Of a stretch of 64,000 nt of DNA, positions 53,201-64,000 are shown piece by piece. The notes beneath the pieces are model-generated. The model saw only the letters and a program-made list of their open reading frames with translations, was not told where the DNA came from and did not search any database. Source of the stretch: Branchiostoma belcheri (Eukaryota; Chordata; Leptocardii; Amphioxiformes; Branchiostomatidae); the NCBI RefSeq assembly GCF_001625305.1, contig NW_017804065.1, positions 2,298,369 to 2,362,368 on the forward strand, in the 5' to 3' direction. Positions within the stretch are counted from its first letter, which is position 1. The number at the start of each line of letters is the position of its first letter. The translations under genes and the position numbers were made by a program.

Positions 53201-56200
53201 TAGGCCACACCATCTACATCCCTTTCTTCTACGACATTTTGAAGTAGAAATTGAGCAAGAGTTCCAGATGGAAACGGAGGGTTTGCCTACACTACACTGT
53301 TTTCCGAAATTGCACCAAGCTTGGGGCACGGTCTTCCTCCTCTGTTTTATATTCTACAAGTACTGGTTTGATTTTTTTACTTCCAAAGACAAAGAAATTA
53401 GATTGGTGTGGTCTTTTGCCCTTTAAGGGTTATGTTATTAATTTATCTAAAAAAATTGACTGGAAAAATTACTGTAGCATACTTCTTAACGATTGCAACA
53501 AAATCAAACCTTAACACACTGAAGAGTCTTAACTACGTATTTCCTCACTTTATCAACCATGAACAGCTCCTTGGACCCCTCAAAGAGACAGTTAATATTG
53601 TCAGTGGCGTCCAGGTGCAGGACAGACTTGGTGCCTCCACTGCTGAACCACATCACAGCGTCCTGCAGGTAGTCCACAAAACCTCCACACAGCAGGCTCT
53701 TCAACAACATAAACTCTCCTAGGATGAAGAACACAGGCATCATTTATAAGACAAGCCATTCTTCTCATTTCAACTTCAAGCATTTATTTTTCCTTTTTTT
53801 GGGAATAGGTGCACTCAGTGTTTCCGCCAGGCGGCCGTCCAGCCGTCCTTTGACGCCCTCTTCCCGCTGGGGACGGCCTAGGCTCGTGAGGAGGCCGTCC
53901 CAAGAAAAAAATTATACCGTATTTCTTGTAGGACCGAAGGACCAGACATCGATATATATTTGATTTTCACTCGGCTATTCAAAGATAAACTTGTTAGATA
54001 TATTTTCAAACATAAGAAAAGTTTATTTGCAGGCATTTATCTCTTGAATACGACACAAAAATGTGTCTCATGTACCGCACACGGCCTCCTCAGCTAGCTG
54101 CAAATCCTGCGTCACATGCCCACATTTCGCGTCTCTGATTGGTTGTTGCGTCGGCCGCTGCAGCGCCAGCGGTAAGATTGAGTGAGCCGACGCGCGTGTA
54201 AACAACTTTTCTTTGTTAGGATATAAGCGCTAAAACGCTATTTTCCACAACCACACATCGATATTCTAGTGAAGAAATATATAGTTTCAAGAATCTTTCG
54301 GGTAAATATATATTTCGATGCGTATTTTTTGCATTTTCAGCGTTAGTTTGAGGTACACTTACCCCGGAAGTATACGGACCGCGTGCGTTTCTCGTAGCGT
54401 AGCCACGCTAATTTTTTAGTGTTTTTACCCCTTGTTTTACCAATCAAAACAATAAAGAACTCCCGCTAAGGAGAACCCAGTAACATGTCAGATTCCAGCA
54501 ATTATGTTTTTGATCAAAATTATGGATGTGCACGTATTTCAGCCATATTCGTCCGCGGGAATTCTTGACGCAAACCTACCCCGCGAACAGGAATCAGGAC
54601 CGCCGGCCTTTATCCGGAAGTTGCCGCCGCATTAAAGTTACCTTTACTTTAACAATTATTTGCCTCTCAGAATGCGGGAAATGGCGTTTTTAACCCTCTT
54701 AAAAGAGGGTTAAAATTTCCCGGGGGAGCATGCCCCCGAAACCCCCTAGTATAAGCTCGCGCCTTCGGCGCTCACGGTCGGGCCTTCGGCCCTCCGGTTG
54801 GCACTGGTGCATCCATCCTAAAGAATTTGATGCACTAAAAATTTTTTGGGTGCACCATAAAACAAAACCTTACTACAGATCTTACTCAAGTTACTGCTCC
54901 TCTTCTGAGCTTGAATCTGAAAATGGGAGCTAACTTCAAAATCTTAAAACAAGTACTTCAACAAAGATTTTATTATTTTTCTGACACTTAGATGCCAAGG
55001 ATATCCTGTATAGTATTATACATTTGATATGTACAAAAATACCTACAAAAATATTTGGGTGCACCAGTAGAAAAAAATTGAGTGAACAGCTCCAATTTTG
55101 GGTGCACTAAGGTGCACATACACCCAGTATTTCGCGCCCTGCTTAAAAATTGATCTGCCCGGCTACGATTTATCTTGACCATATACATGTACAACTCTTT
55201 GTATCCTTATATAGTTCAAGTTGTCAGTGCTGTGAACATGTATGTGTAGTAACACTAACAGTAGTCCCACAAAAGGAGGGATTTTGTGGGCATTGCTGCT
55301 CAGTGAGAAGATTACTTTTCACGCCTTGGTCAACACCTGTTTCCCACACCTAAGTGTGGTACAGCAAAGTGATACCAAGTCAAGTGAAGTGCATACTAGC
55401 AAGTCATCATCGCAGCAAAAAGCAATGGCGATATTTCATAAACTCCACAGCTGCATTAACTGACAGAGTTAAGAAAAATGAGCATGGGGGTTTCAAATTG
55501 TGACAATGAAGATCATTAGCAAGACAGCCAATTTCAAATGTGTCATAGAACTTGAGTGGTACCTCTCAACGCAGGTTTGATGCTCTCCACTAAGTAGATA
55601 TCACTGCTCTTGTAGGTGCTGAGGAACTCTCGGAAAGGTACATCGTACGAAGGCCAGGAACGGTTCTCCTTCTTTCCCTCTTCAACAAAGACAGTCATGT
55701 CCCCATAGTTTTTACTGGAAAATCACGTACTGTAAATTATTTCTTTAATTATATTTCAGTCCATACCATGGTATGGATGAAATATATTGTGTTCTCTGAT
55801 GTTTCTTCTCCTTCTTCTCCTTCTCCTGCCACACAGTCAGAGGGATTCAACTCCGCCATCATTCAGTCAAATGACTTGAAATTTGGCATGGAGGTAGAGT
55901 GGGCCAATACCCCCAGGGTTTTTTTTCATTTTTTTGATACATGCCTTTAAAAAATTTTTATGCAGGTTTTTTGGGGCATTTTTCGCCAAAAAATGGATTT
56001 TTGGATCCTGAGCCCTGGTTTTACAACCAAATGATCTGAAATTTGGTATAAGGGTACCTTGAACATGTGTCTACAGAACAACAGTCACATTTTTGGCATA
56101 CACCACTTCCAAATGACTCATTTGGGGGACTTTAATGGCTATTTTCAGCAAAAAAAGGGCCAAAAGTGCTATACCCGTTCCATATTCTATCTAAAGAATG

Positions 56201-57767
56201 GCACGTTCTATCTGCCGTTGGCCATGGAACAGGTGTTCCATTGCGGGTTACCTGAGGTCACATTGCACGTAAGTCTTGCGTAATGACCCACACATTCAAT
56301 TTTATGTGCCTAAGACCTTCAAAATGTATCAAATCTCATCATTGTTAGTTTTTGCATACCTGTAATAAGATTAGTAAAGCTTTCGAGATTCAAAGTACTT
56401 GTTGTTGCATCTTTGTTCTCATATAGCTACTATTCAATTCATTTATTTGAGAACCTTTGCCAGTTTTGCACTGGGGTAAGTTTGGAATAGTCCACTTTTG
56501 CGCGGGAGGGAGATGGACTGAAATATGCTGTATTTGCTCCCAAGCAAATGTCGGCCTTTCTAGTAGTACACTGTTTTCTCACTTTTTAAAAAAACTTTCC
56601 AGTCGATTTTCCTCGGGAGTTGGTACTAGTAGCCATATACTAGCATATAGATTGGTAATACATATTAATGTACCAATATAAATTAATGGTACTAGTTACT
56701 ATAAATAGTATAATGACATAACAAGCATCATTGGCCACGTCAAGACAAAAGACCATATGTTGTTGATATAAATTTAAGCATAAAAGCAGAGAAACAAGGC
56801 TAACTATATATGTTGAAATATACGGTATACAGTCTATAAAATAACTGAAAACCAAAAAAAGTTATGTTTTTTTAACATCATGATTAAATTCGTTTAAAAA
56901 AAAGATGACCTCTTTTACATGTATAATAATTGGCCACCTACAGAAGTAGGTCAGCAAATTTGCGCCCGCTCAACCGGAAAGTCAGTTATACATAATGGAC
57001 TGCATTTACACACGAACAAGGAAATCTTCATAATCCAAATCATATACAGTGTACAAGCCGATACAAATTATTAGAACTATCCAATGGCATACAGCACAGT
57101 TTACCTCTCACATACTAGTAAGTTGCTCTAGCCAGGATTCAAGAGTTTTGTCTGCACTATTTTCTATTCAGGATCGGCCATTAATACCATGTTTTGTGAC
57201 CTTTTAAAGCATTGCCCAGACCCCCCTCTAAGGGCCCTATTTATATGTCAATTTCTGAAATAATTATGTTTGATCACCTCTTTACTTTATATGGGCAACT
57301 CTCATACCAGAGAATGTGAAACAAATTGAAACATTTCAGTAAAATTCCTAGTATAGGAATATGCTACATATTTGAAGCTCTTTGATATACTCCAGTGTAG
57401 TCAAATGTTAATGAGAGTACCAGTTTGTCTGTTCCCCCAAGATACTAGTAATTTGCCCCCCTCCCCCTTTAAATCACCTGAGGTACTCGTCTGTCCACAG
57501 CTTGAAGGCCGCCATCTCCTTCGCGGCATCCTTGAAGACCACGGGCTTCCCGGGCTTCACGTACTTGTGGTAGAAGTCTCTCGGGTGGGGAACGTCTTGC
57601 AAGACTTCCACCGCGCCGACGGGAGGCACTTGGTTACCGATGGGTTGCAAGTGGCCATGCGGCGGCGTGCCCCTACTACCTCCTCCGACGGACTCGCCCG
57701 AACGGCTCGGTACCAGCGCTAGCCCGACACAGATCACTAGAACAAGTCTCCAATAGCTTTCTTTCAT
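47294..57767 (-). CDS. ER-lumenal JmjC/cupin oxygenase with EF-hand and HDEF end, 404 aa
   Basis: Seven exons in phase: 57767-57478, 55714-55563, 53718-53549, 53151-52997, 48807-48634, 48027-47919, 47458-47294 (stop 47296-47294). Start ATG at 57767; the longer frame begins only at TTG. The N-terminus is a signal peptide (MKESYWRLVLVICVGLALVP). The fold is Cupin_8/JmjC: VLHLDATDN supplies the HxD iron pair (H182, D184) and IPYKWFHHV the distal His259, so the Fe(II)/2-oxoglutarate facial triad is complete. A canonical EF-hand loop, DLNKDFVVTVEE, follows at 356-367. The last residues are HDEF, the ER-retrieval form I recall from calumenin. Predicted role: a lumenal hydroxylase with Ca2+ sensing, substrate unknown. 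I do not recognise a human counterpart; TYW5 and JMJD8 share only the fold. Confidence 0.92.
47511..47820. mobile_element. hAT-like element, CAGGGCTC/GAGCCCTG ends, copy 1
   Basis: Begins CAGGGCTCGAAAAAATA and ends GTATTTTGAGCCCTG. Flanks are CAAAT and TAAAT (4 of 5). Non-autonomous, in JmjC intron 6. Confidence 0.7.
49193..52353. mobile_element. hAT-like element, 3.2 kb, 5-bp target duplication, copy 2
   Basis: Begins CAGGGTTCTCCCCAG and ends CTGGGGAGAACCCTG; CAGAT flanks both sides (49188-49192, 52354-52358). Internal GGGCATAGGTTCC...GACCCCTAACCGGGGGCCAA is shared with 62232-62285. It contains a nested Harbinger-like element (50404-52038). No intact transposase frame is visible. Confidence 0.78.
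50404..52038. mobile_element. Harbinger-like element, 1.6 kb, TTA target duplication, nested
   Basis: GGCCACACCAATTTAATTTC to AATAAATTGGTGTGGCC with TTA on both sides. It is longer than the 350-bp copies in MALT1. The inner 1.5 kb shows no clear coding frame. Confidence 0.7.
53203..53413. mobile_element. Decayed Harbinger-like MITE
   Basis: TTAGGCCACACC at the left and TTAGATTGGTGTGGTC at the right, close to JmjC exon 4; a short, degenerate member of the same family. Confidence 0.65.
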
Positions 57768-58125
57768 TTTCCCAGCAATTTTTTCTCTCAACAGTCGAAG
57801 TTACTGAGAGGAAATTCTGCTCCTCTGACCAGAAAACCCTGTCTGACAACCTGTCGTTTGATTTTGCTGCCAATCTTCTTCCGCGTGGCGAGGTGGCTTC
57901 TGGGAAGGAGGTAACCTTGCGGAGTGGGTATCACGTGACCGGCGGCTGCTGTCTGCAACTGGCGGGACCTCCACACATTCTTACCCCCAAAATGGGCTCC
58001 TCAGTTATCTAAATCACAGCTCAAGTCTCCTCCAACACATCACTGGGTGAGTCCCTGTACCTTGGGCACAGAATTCTGACAGAAATGGTGGGAAATGACA
58101 CCATTTTCTGTCACATGTGATGATG

Positions 58126-58401
58126 TTAATATATGCATGCCCCTGTGGTGGCAGCCATGAAAATATGGTTCCCCCATGATGCCTGTGCACCTGACTGGAT
58201 TGTAGCTTCTTTAGTCTGAAGGGTGTCCAGAGTTTTTCCTTCCTTACAGGATTCTGGCGGTTTAAGATGCGAGATTCCAGAGAGCGGGTCGTTCTTCGAT
58301 GCCGGTGCAGCTTGCAACTTGGAAATAATGAGCACGCTTGGATCATCACAGACGACGGCATAGCTGTGGTCACAACTAGCAGGGATTTCTGGCCAACCCA
58401 C
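58126..58401 (-). other. Unassigned 91-codon open frame
   Basis: MGWPEIPASCDHSYAVVCDD is followed by SVLIISKLQAAP and SGISHLKPPESCKEG. The composition is not low-complexity, but there is no domain I recognise, no splice partner and no proven start. It lies 360 bases upstream of the JmjC ATG on the same strand, so it might be an upstream exon or chance. Confidence 0.2.
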
Positions 58402-60224
58402 AAACTAACCAACTCCATTCTTTCCGCAGAGGAACCGGCTGCCACATCACATTGAGTTGCCTTTCAGTACTAACTGTTACTTAATGTTGCATCGTTTTAT
58501 TTAAACCAAGACTAGTGGCTAACGTCATTCCACTTGTGGAGATCGACAGCTGCCTGCCACACTGATAATTTCTGACATTGACATAGTGACAATTTCTGAC
58601 CTCAACGATTATCAGGGGATTCCTGATTCAGGTAGCAGGGGTACTGCACTTCCATATACCTAAGCATATACTACATCTCTTTATATGTTTTTCATATCAG
58701 AATTCGGATACAAAATTTATGCTCTCAAATTATTAAATGTAAGTATTAGGGAATTTTCATTTTCTTATGGTGTCATGAAATATATTACCACCAATATACT
58801 TAGTCTATCATCTGCATCCTTGGTCATACTCCTTTTCACTATAAATGCATTAATTTATCTAGGGATACTCATGCAAACTTTATTCAATTATTGCTATAGA
58901 TTATACTCTTGAAGACAAACATAAAATATTTCATCACAGGAATAGGTCCGGTTTGACTTCTTCTTCAAGACATTGGAGGAAGAAAAACTGCCACATTTCA
59001 TGTGTGGACATTGCATAAGTTTTCATACTGCACAGAACCAAAAAGCTAAGATACACTTAGTTATTTTATTGACTTCAATGGATAAAAAATCTTTCAAACA
59101 TTGATTTGTTGGCCTGGGCCCATGCAGTTGCAGAAAGTTTAAATATTGCATTGTCCAAGTTGCTCTCAAATGACACCTGTGTTGTACTTATATAGCCAGT
59201 CACATGATGCATGGTTTTCTTCACATCTGTACATGATGCCTAAATTCCATTACATTGAGATACGCCCCCCCCCAAAAAAAATAGTAACAACCATACTGAC
59301 CATATTTTCCAATTCATAAAAATGCACTTGTGTAATTTATGATAAATCAAATTCGTATGTAATGTGTAACTATGAGACTTTGAAACATGATTCTTACTGA
59401 ATTGTAAGTATATTGGGATCAATCCGGCTTAAAAAGTTAAAGTAAGCAATTGATTATAAAGAGAAAAACAAATGTCCTTAGTCATGTTACTGACATACCA
59501 CACATATCTTGTCTTTTTAAATGAAGACAGCCTCAAAGTCATACAAATTTTTGTAACTGCCAAGTAACTAAGTAAGTGTAACCCCATAAATTTTCACTCA
59601 GTAATGGTATATACTAATATAGTTTCTGATTGTGGTACCCCGTTTGGAAGAAAAAAAATCAATAAACGGTATATCCATGAGTAAAGCCCAATTCCTATAC
59701 AGTACAATAATGTCCTTGCAATCGGTCTAGTAAATAGAGCTAGAACTAGAAGGATTTTTGTTTTTAACCAACCTGTAAAACTTTTAAAGGACCATGTAAA
59801 ACAATTTGTATGCTCGTTTTGAGGTTTACTAGTAGCTGGCAGTTAATAACTTAAATGTTTTACTCGTGTCAGTATAATTGTTTGATTTCATATACATGTA
59901 TTTTTTGTAGATGTGATTCTCCTTTGTAACCTTATTCAAGTCTTGCTTCCTTTACATTAGCCAGACAGGGGCCCATCTTAGGGGTTTGGGTCAGACAAAA
60001 TGGCTTCCCCTGTTTGCTGTGCGTCAGAGCTGAAGATCATGTGACCAACGTGTGGTCTCCCTGTCTCTCGCATAATTACCTCCCGTGTTAGCCATGTCTG
60101 GTTCTCTCACCACATCACTTCATTACCTTGTTGTTGTGTTTATCCTGGTTGTCGTTTCTGAACGGGGAAAAAGAGGAGTAGTTTTTGCTGTAAATTTGCA
60201 GAAAGAACCCTCAGGGGTCAGACA

Positions 60225-60300
60225 GAGGTCAGCCAAAATGGCGGGCGGTTGGTTGCCAACAGAGAGTGCTGCATGATCCAGTAGGTCATGTGATCACCAT
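60225..60300 (+). promoter_or_regulatory. Possible promoter region with YY1-type site
   Basis: CCAAAATGGCGGGC at 60234-60247 matches the YY1 core AAAATGGCGG, and GGTCATGTGATCAC follows. It lies 3.6 kb upstream of the zinc-finger gene's first coding exon, which begins at a splice acceptor and so needs an upstream non-coding exon. Confidence 0.25.
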
Positions 60301-61564
60301 GAGGCCCAGGCTTGTCTGGGGCCATTTGTAGATTTAAGGTTGGACAAGGTAAGGAGGTCGAATTGAGCCTCCTTTGAGGACCAAGGAGCTTTTTGAACCT
60401 CCTTGTGTAATAGGACAGGGACCAACACGGTGAGAAACCCCAAAAGGCCATCCTAATCCCAATTGAAGTTGGTATTGTCCTAAAGGTTAAACTGCAGAGG
60501 GTTGAATCTATATATAAACAGCCTCCTTGATCAAATAGATCCCAATCCAAGCAATCGGTTTATTGATAAGTATATAGGTTAGCTTCCTTTGCGATTGTGT
60601 GCAGTGTGATATCTTGGAATGCTGTCTGCAATGAGCTAGCCTGTACAAAATGGAGGTACAGTGCAAGTGTAATTCATCAGTCAGATGTCCAAAATGTGTC
60701 TACAAACTTTAGGCACTGAAGTGTGCTCTTGAAGTCCAGATCTTGTTGGTTTCTTTAGGTTGACCATTATCGTTAATGTTATCTTCTTGTAAGTGTTTTT
60801 CTACTTTGTAAACATTGGCTTGTTGCATGTTTTATCCTTCAATTATCATTGTTTTGCCACTTTGTTTTATTTTGGTTTATATATACACACTGTAAAGTAC
60901 TTCGAATTCGTGCATGATTTTCCCAAGAAAGAATTGCAGAACTACCCCAAATTTTCTGTCAGTTTAAAAATCAATAGCAATATTAATTTTTCTCATCTCA
61001 AAGTGGTTCAACGCTCTCTCAACCTGAATTCAGGAAGAAAATAAGCAAGAGTCCTCAAATCTGGTTCCTAAAATATAGGAAAATTGGTGGTGGTGGTCCC
61101 CTTAGTGAAGCCAATGCAGCCGTTTTAAAATTCCAGCAGCGTTTGGGATTTGGATATTGGCCAGGTTTCTTCACTCACTTTGATCTCTTGCAAGTGCTGT
61201 TCCTTTTGAGGTTGTCTTTTAGCAAGTGATGTATTCCAGTATATAGCCATAGTACATGTACTGTGAATACTAGTTTCATACGTTGATAAATTACAGTACA
61301 CCTGTGTGTTTGCTTCTATAGTGTATTCATTGGATAAGTAGTGGATTGGGGGTATTTCCTAACAACAGGTCACAAAAGGTCAGACACAGGCAATTATTAG
61401 GTCCCTGAATCCATCATAGAACCAGCACAACAGCATATTTTGAAACTGCAATCTACTTTTAATCAATGTCATCCTAAAGACCCATCAAAGGACCAATCTT
61501 TGATGATTATAGGTAATTTGTTTATTTGTGATTTGATATCTCTGTTCAGTGATTGTTCATCCTT

Positions 61565-62032
61565 CAGGGCTCGATATACTGGGTGCATATGCACCTTAGT
61601 GCAGGTAAAATTGGAGCAGTGCAGATACATGTAGTTCTGATGTCTTTCTTCTTTCTTTCTTTATTGGCAATGACAACAGGTCAAGACACAGGTTATCAAG
61701 GCAGTGTTAACTGGTATGTCTACCTGCGCCCAATCTGCAATGGGCCATGTACTTGGCTTATAAAGTTATATACATGTACATGTAGTTATACACAAATATA
61801 GGTGTAGGTGTATTTTCATTAGCAGTATTGACTGTCATCACCTACATGTATGAAGTGTGAAAGAAATGGCAGTGGTTTAAATTTCTGAACAGTTTTTAGT
61901 GTGAACCATGCTTCCTACATTCTGAGTGGTACAATGTACATGTAAATTTGTCAGTCACAGACTCACAGGTGATTTTCAATGCGTATAATATGTTACATCC
62001 ACTGGTGCAGGAATGCAAAAAATGTAGCCCTG
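61565..62032. mobile_element. hAT-like element, CAGGGCTC end, copy 3
   Basis: CAGGGCTCGATATACTGGGT at the left and TGTAGCCCTG at the right; flanks TCCTT and TCCAT (4 of 5). The left end resembles, inverted, 55078-55139 in JmjC intron 1, where only one end is clear. Confidence 0.65.
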
Positions 62033-62048
62033 TCCATTAGTGTGAGGA

Positions 62049-63373
62049 CAGGGCTCCAAATTAACTTTTTGACCTAGGAGCACTGTGCTCCTAACCATAA
62101 AAAGTTAGGAGCACAGGCTAAAATCTAGGCGCACCAACAAAAAATATTGTATTGCAAAGGTGTTAATCTATTAAAAACTAAGCTAGATCATATTTCCTTT
62201 AAAAAAAAATTCTATCAGCATCCTTAATTTTGAAAAAATTGGGCATAGGTTCCCCGGATGACCCCTAACCGGGGGCCAACGGTGCTTCCACAAGTTCAAC
62301 AAGTGAAAAATACATGATACAAAATGTACATGTATTTACTACCTGGAACTTGCAATTATTCCCAAAGGTGTACCTGACATTGATATATTAAAAACTAAAC
62401 CAAATCCTATTTCCCAAACAAACCACATATTGACACAGCTGAACAAATAAAAATGTGGTCATGTCTATAAACTCCACTCAAAAACAATTTTTGAGAGACA
62501 CTCGGGTCGCGATACTAAGCATGATAATCTTTAATATCTCATCTGATTCTCCCAATGTATTACTATTAGGGACTTCACAATCACAGCATCCAACCGCACT
62601 AACACAAGAAACCAATAAAATTCGGAAAANNNNNNNNNNNNNNNNNNNNNNNNNNNNNNNNNNNNNNNNNNNNNAATTAACCTTATAAAATATAAGTGAA
62701 TTTTTATTTCAGTTGTAGCCGAAAAAATAGTTTTCTATGCGTTTAAAGTTTCGTTTTAGCACCTTGTAATATGTACTTAGTACATGTATCTTGTACATTT
62801 GGATGCTATCTTGACCTTTGACCACTGTTGTTGTGAAACACCGTCGGCCATTTTGTCAGGCCCATTTTGTCAGTCTCGCCGTAGATTTTCGAGCCGTTTT
62901 TTCGAGCAAATTTCAACGGTTTTAAACATTTTACGGCCTCAAAAACTCATATAACGAGGAAAGCAAGTTGTAGTTGTTATTTTCATGCGTAACATTTCTT
63001 CTGGGGATGGATTATTTTTCCGCCGAGCTGCCGAAAACTAGCGTCATGCCGCGACCATGCGGTCGGGTGCGGGCGGCCGGCGGGAGTATCGGTGAGCTTT
63101 CACGATGTAAACAAAGGCATTCGGAGTTGTTCACATGAAAATTTTGCTGTGAAACGCCAGTGGGGTGTCAGATTTTCTACCAATGACAGTGTTTTCTTTG
63201 CGGCGTCATGGCGAGATCGACAATTCATCGTCAATTCACAAGATTGTGCCGACAATGGAATGAATAGGCTAAAATTTTTATTGGCGCACCGTGCGACCGT
63301 GATTTCAAATGTAGTCGCACCGTCAAAATTTTGGGCGCATATGCGACCAAATCAGTCGCAGTCACGAGCCCTG
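62049..63373. mobile_element. hAT-like element, 1.3 kb, 5-bp target duplication, copy 4
   Basis: CAGGGCTCCAAATTAA at the left and CACGAGCCCTG at the right; GAGGA flanks both sides exactly (62044-62048, 63374-63378). It shares blocks with the 49193-52353 element and is interrupted by a 45-base gap. Confidence 0.78.
62630..62674. other. Assembly gap (45 N)
   Basis: Forty-five unknown bases inside a hAT-like element. Confidence 1.
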
Positions 63374-63868
63374 GAGGACCACTTTTGTCATCCATCAGTA
63401 GTTGCATGTATCCACATGTGGCTGCTGTAGAGTAGCTACTGCATCATACATGTATTGTAGTATATTATGTACATGTGTAGTAATTTTATATATACATGAA
63501 TATATATGTAACTGAAAAAGATACATTTTTCAGTATTTGTTCATTTGTACCTGTGTTCTCTTGCTTGATGTATCATTTGTACTTCCTTCTAATGCCTTAT
63601 ATTTACATATTACTTTAAATTTAATCCCGTATACAATATTTTAGGCTGGGTGCATAAAGCACATAAAACATGTACTAAGTCTAGTAAAGAAGTCCCATTT
63701 ATTCTTCATTCATTCATGAATGACAGTCAATGGATGAATAGGGATTAGCCTACTTGAGTAACTGGTCCAAGATACAGCCATCTATATCTACTTAAAGCCT
63801 TTGATTTTTGAAGCACTGCTTTATTCAATGTTGCTCCTGTTTTTTTCCACAGAAAAAAAAACATCACC

Positions 63869-64000
63869 ATGGCAACTGACGTGAAGACCCCAGACTTTGA
63901 CGACCTGTTGGCAGCGTTTGACATCCCTGACATGACGGAGGGGAAAGACGCGTTCGAGCACGGGACCGACCATGAGACTCCTGCTGAGGGGTCAAGGGGG
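63869..64000 (+). CDS. ZNF532/ZNF592/ZNF687-like zinc-finger protein, first coding exon (partial)
   Basis: A splice acceptor (TTTCCACAG at 63844-63852) precedes a 16-base leader and an ATG in a strong context (CACCATGG). The frame is open to the window edge (44 codons). It begins MATDVKTPDFDDLLAAFDIP, then DM. The segment KTPDFDDLLAAFDIPDM is the hallmark N-terminus of the vertebrate ZNF532/592/687 family, nuclear multi-C2H2 proteins (ZNF592 and ZNF687 belong to the Z3 complex with ZMYND8). The zinc fingers lie beyond the window. One invertebrate gene is expected to be co-orthologous to all three, so no single symbol is given. Identification rests on this short but very conserved motif. Confidence 0.9.
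   Translation, partial: MATDVKTPDFDDLLAAFDIPDMTEGKDAFEHGTDHETPAEGSRG

Larger units (their letters stand above)
57768..63852. other. Intergenic between divergent JmjC and zinc-finger genes
   Basis: No gene is supported. An unassigned minus-strand open frame lies at 58126-58401. A candidate promoter lies at 60000-60300. Two CAGGG-ended elements (61565-62032 and 62049-63373), the second with an assembly gap, fill the right part. The intervals 58700-60000 and 60300-61500 are AT-rich with nothing I can name. Confidence 0.55.

Noticed and set aside
62455-62688. Open frame across the 45-N gap
   Set aside because: Depends on unknown bases within a transposon.

Overview
The window reads as intron-rich animal DNA: split genes with GT-AG junctions in consistent phase, dense fold-back transposons, minisatellites and two assembly gaps. 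The gene set (a MALT1 paracaspase next to a ZNF532/592/687-type zinc-finger gene, ecto-5'-nucleotidase, a short membrane collagen) and repeat style suggest an invertebrate deuterostome, most likely amphioxus (Branchiostoma). That assignment is inference; no marker gene settles it.

Layout from left to right. (1) 1-3848, minus: 5' part of a protein kinase gene running off the left edge. Its lobe resembles MAP3K14/NIK by eye and is preceded by an unrecognised N-terminal region. (2) 3849-8583: intergenic, transposon remnants. (3) 8584-11843, minus: four-exon type II membrane collagen-like protein. (4) 11844-13322: intergenic, LINE remnant. (5) 13323-24877, minus: complete 12-exon ecto-5'-nucleotidase (CD73-like) ending in a transmembrane helix and cytoplasmic tail. 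(6) 24878-27000: intergenic with fold-back elements. (7) about 27009-45720, plus: complete 18-coding-exon MALT1 paracaspase with a probable 5' non-coding exon and promoter. (8) 45720-47293: intergenic, mostly one large inverted-repeat element. (9) 47294-57767, minus: complete seven-exon secretory-pathway JmjC/cupin oxygenase with a C-terminal EF-hand and an HDEF end. (10) 57768-63852: intergenic. (11) 63869 to the edge, plus: first coding exon of a ZNF532/592/687-like gene.

Exons were joined by eye. For every complete gene the phases match at each junction and the summed CDS is a multiple of three: MALT1 850 aa, nucleotidase 637 aa, JmjC 404 aa, collagen 317 aa. MALT1 works in the CARD/BCL10/MALT1 branch of NF-kB signalling. 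A consensus kB site in its putative promoter and the possible NIK-type kinase 24 kb away make the locus interesting for NF-kB evolution. MALT1 beside a ZNF532-family gene repeats the neighbourhood on human chromosome 18q21.

Introns and intergenic DNA are full of short inverted-repeat transposons. Three families could be delimited by target-site duplications: 3-bp TTA/TAA (Harbinger-like), 5-bp with CAGGG/CCCTG ends (hAT-like), and 9-bp (Mutator-like). One insertion duplicated the MALT1 exon 1 splice donor.
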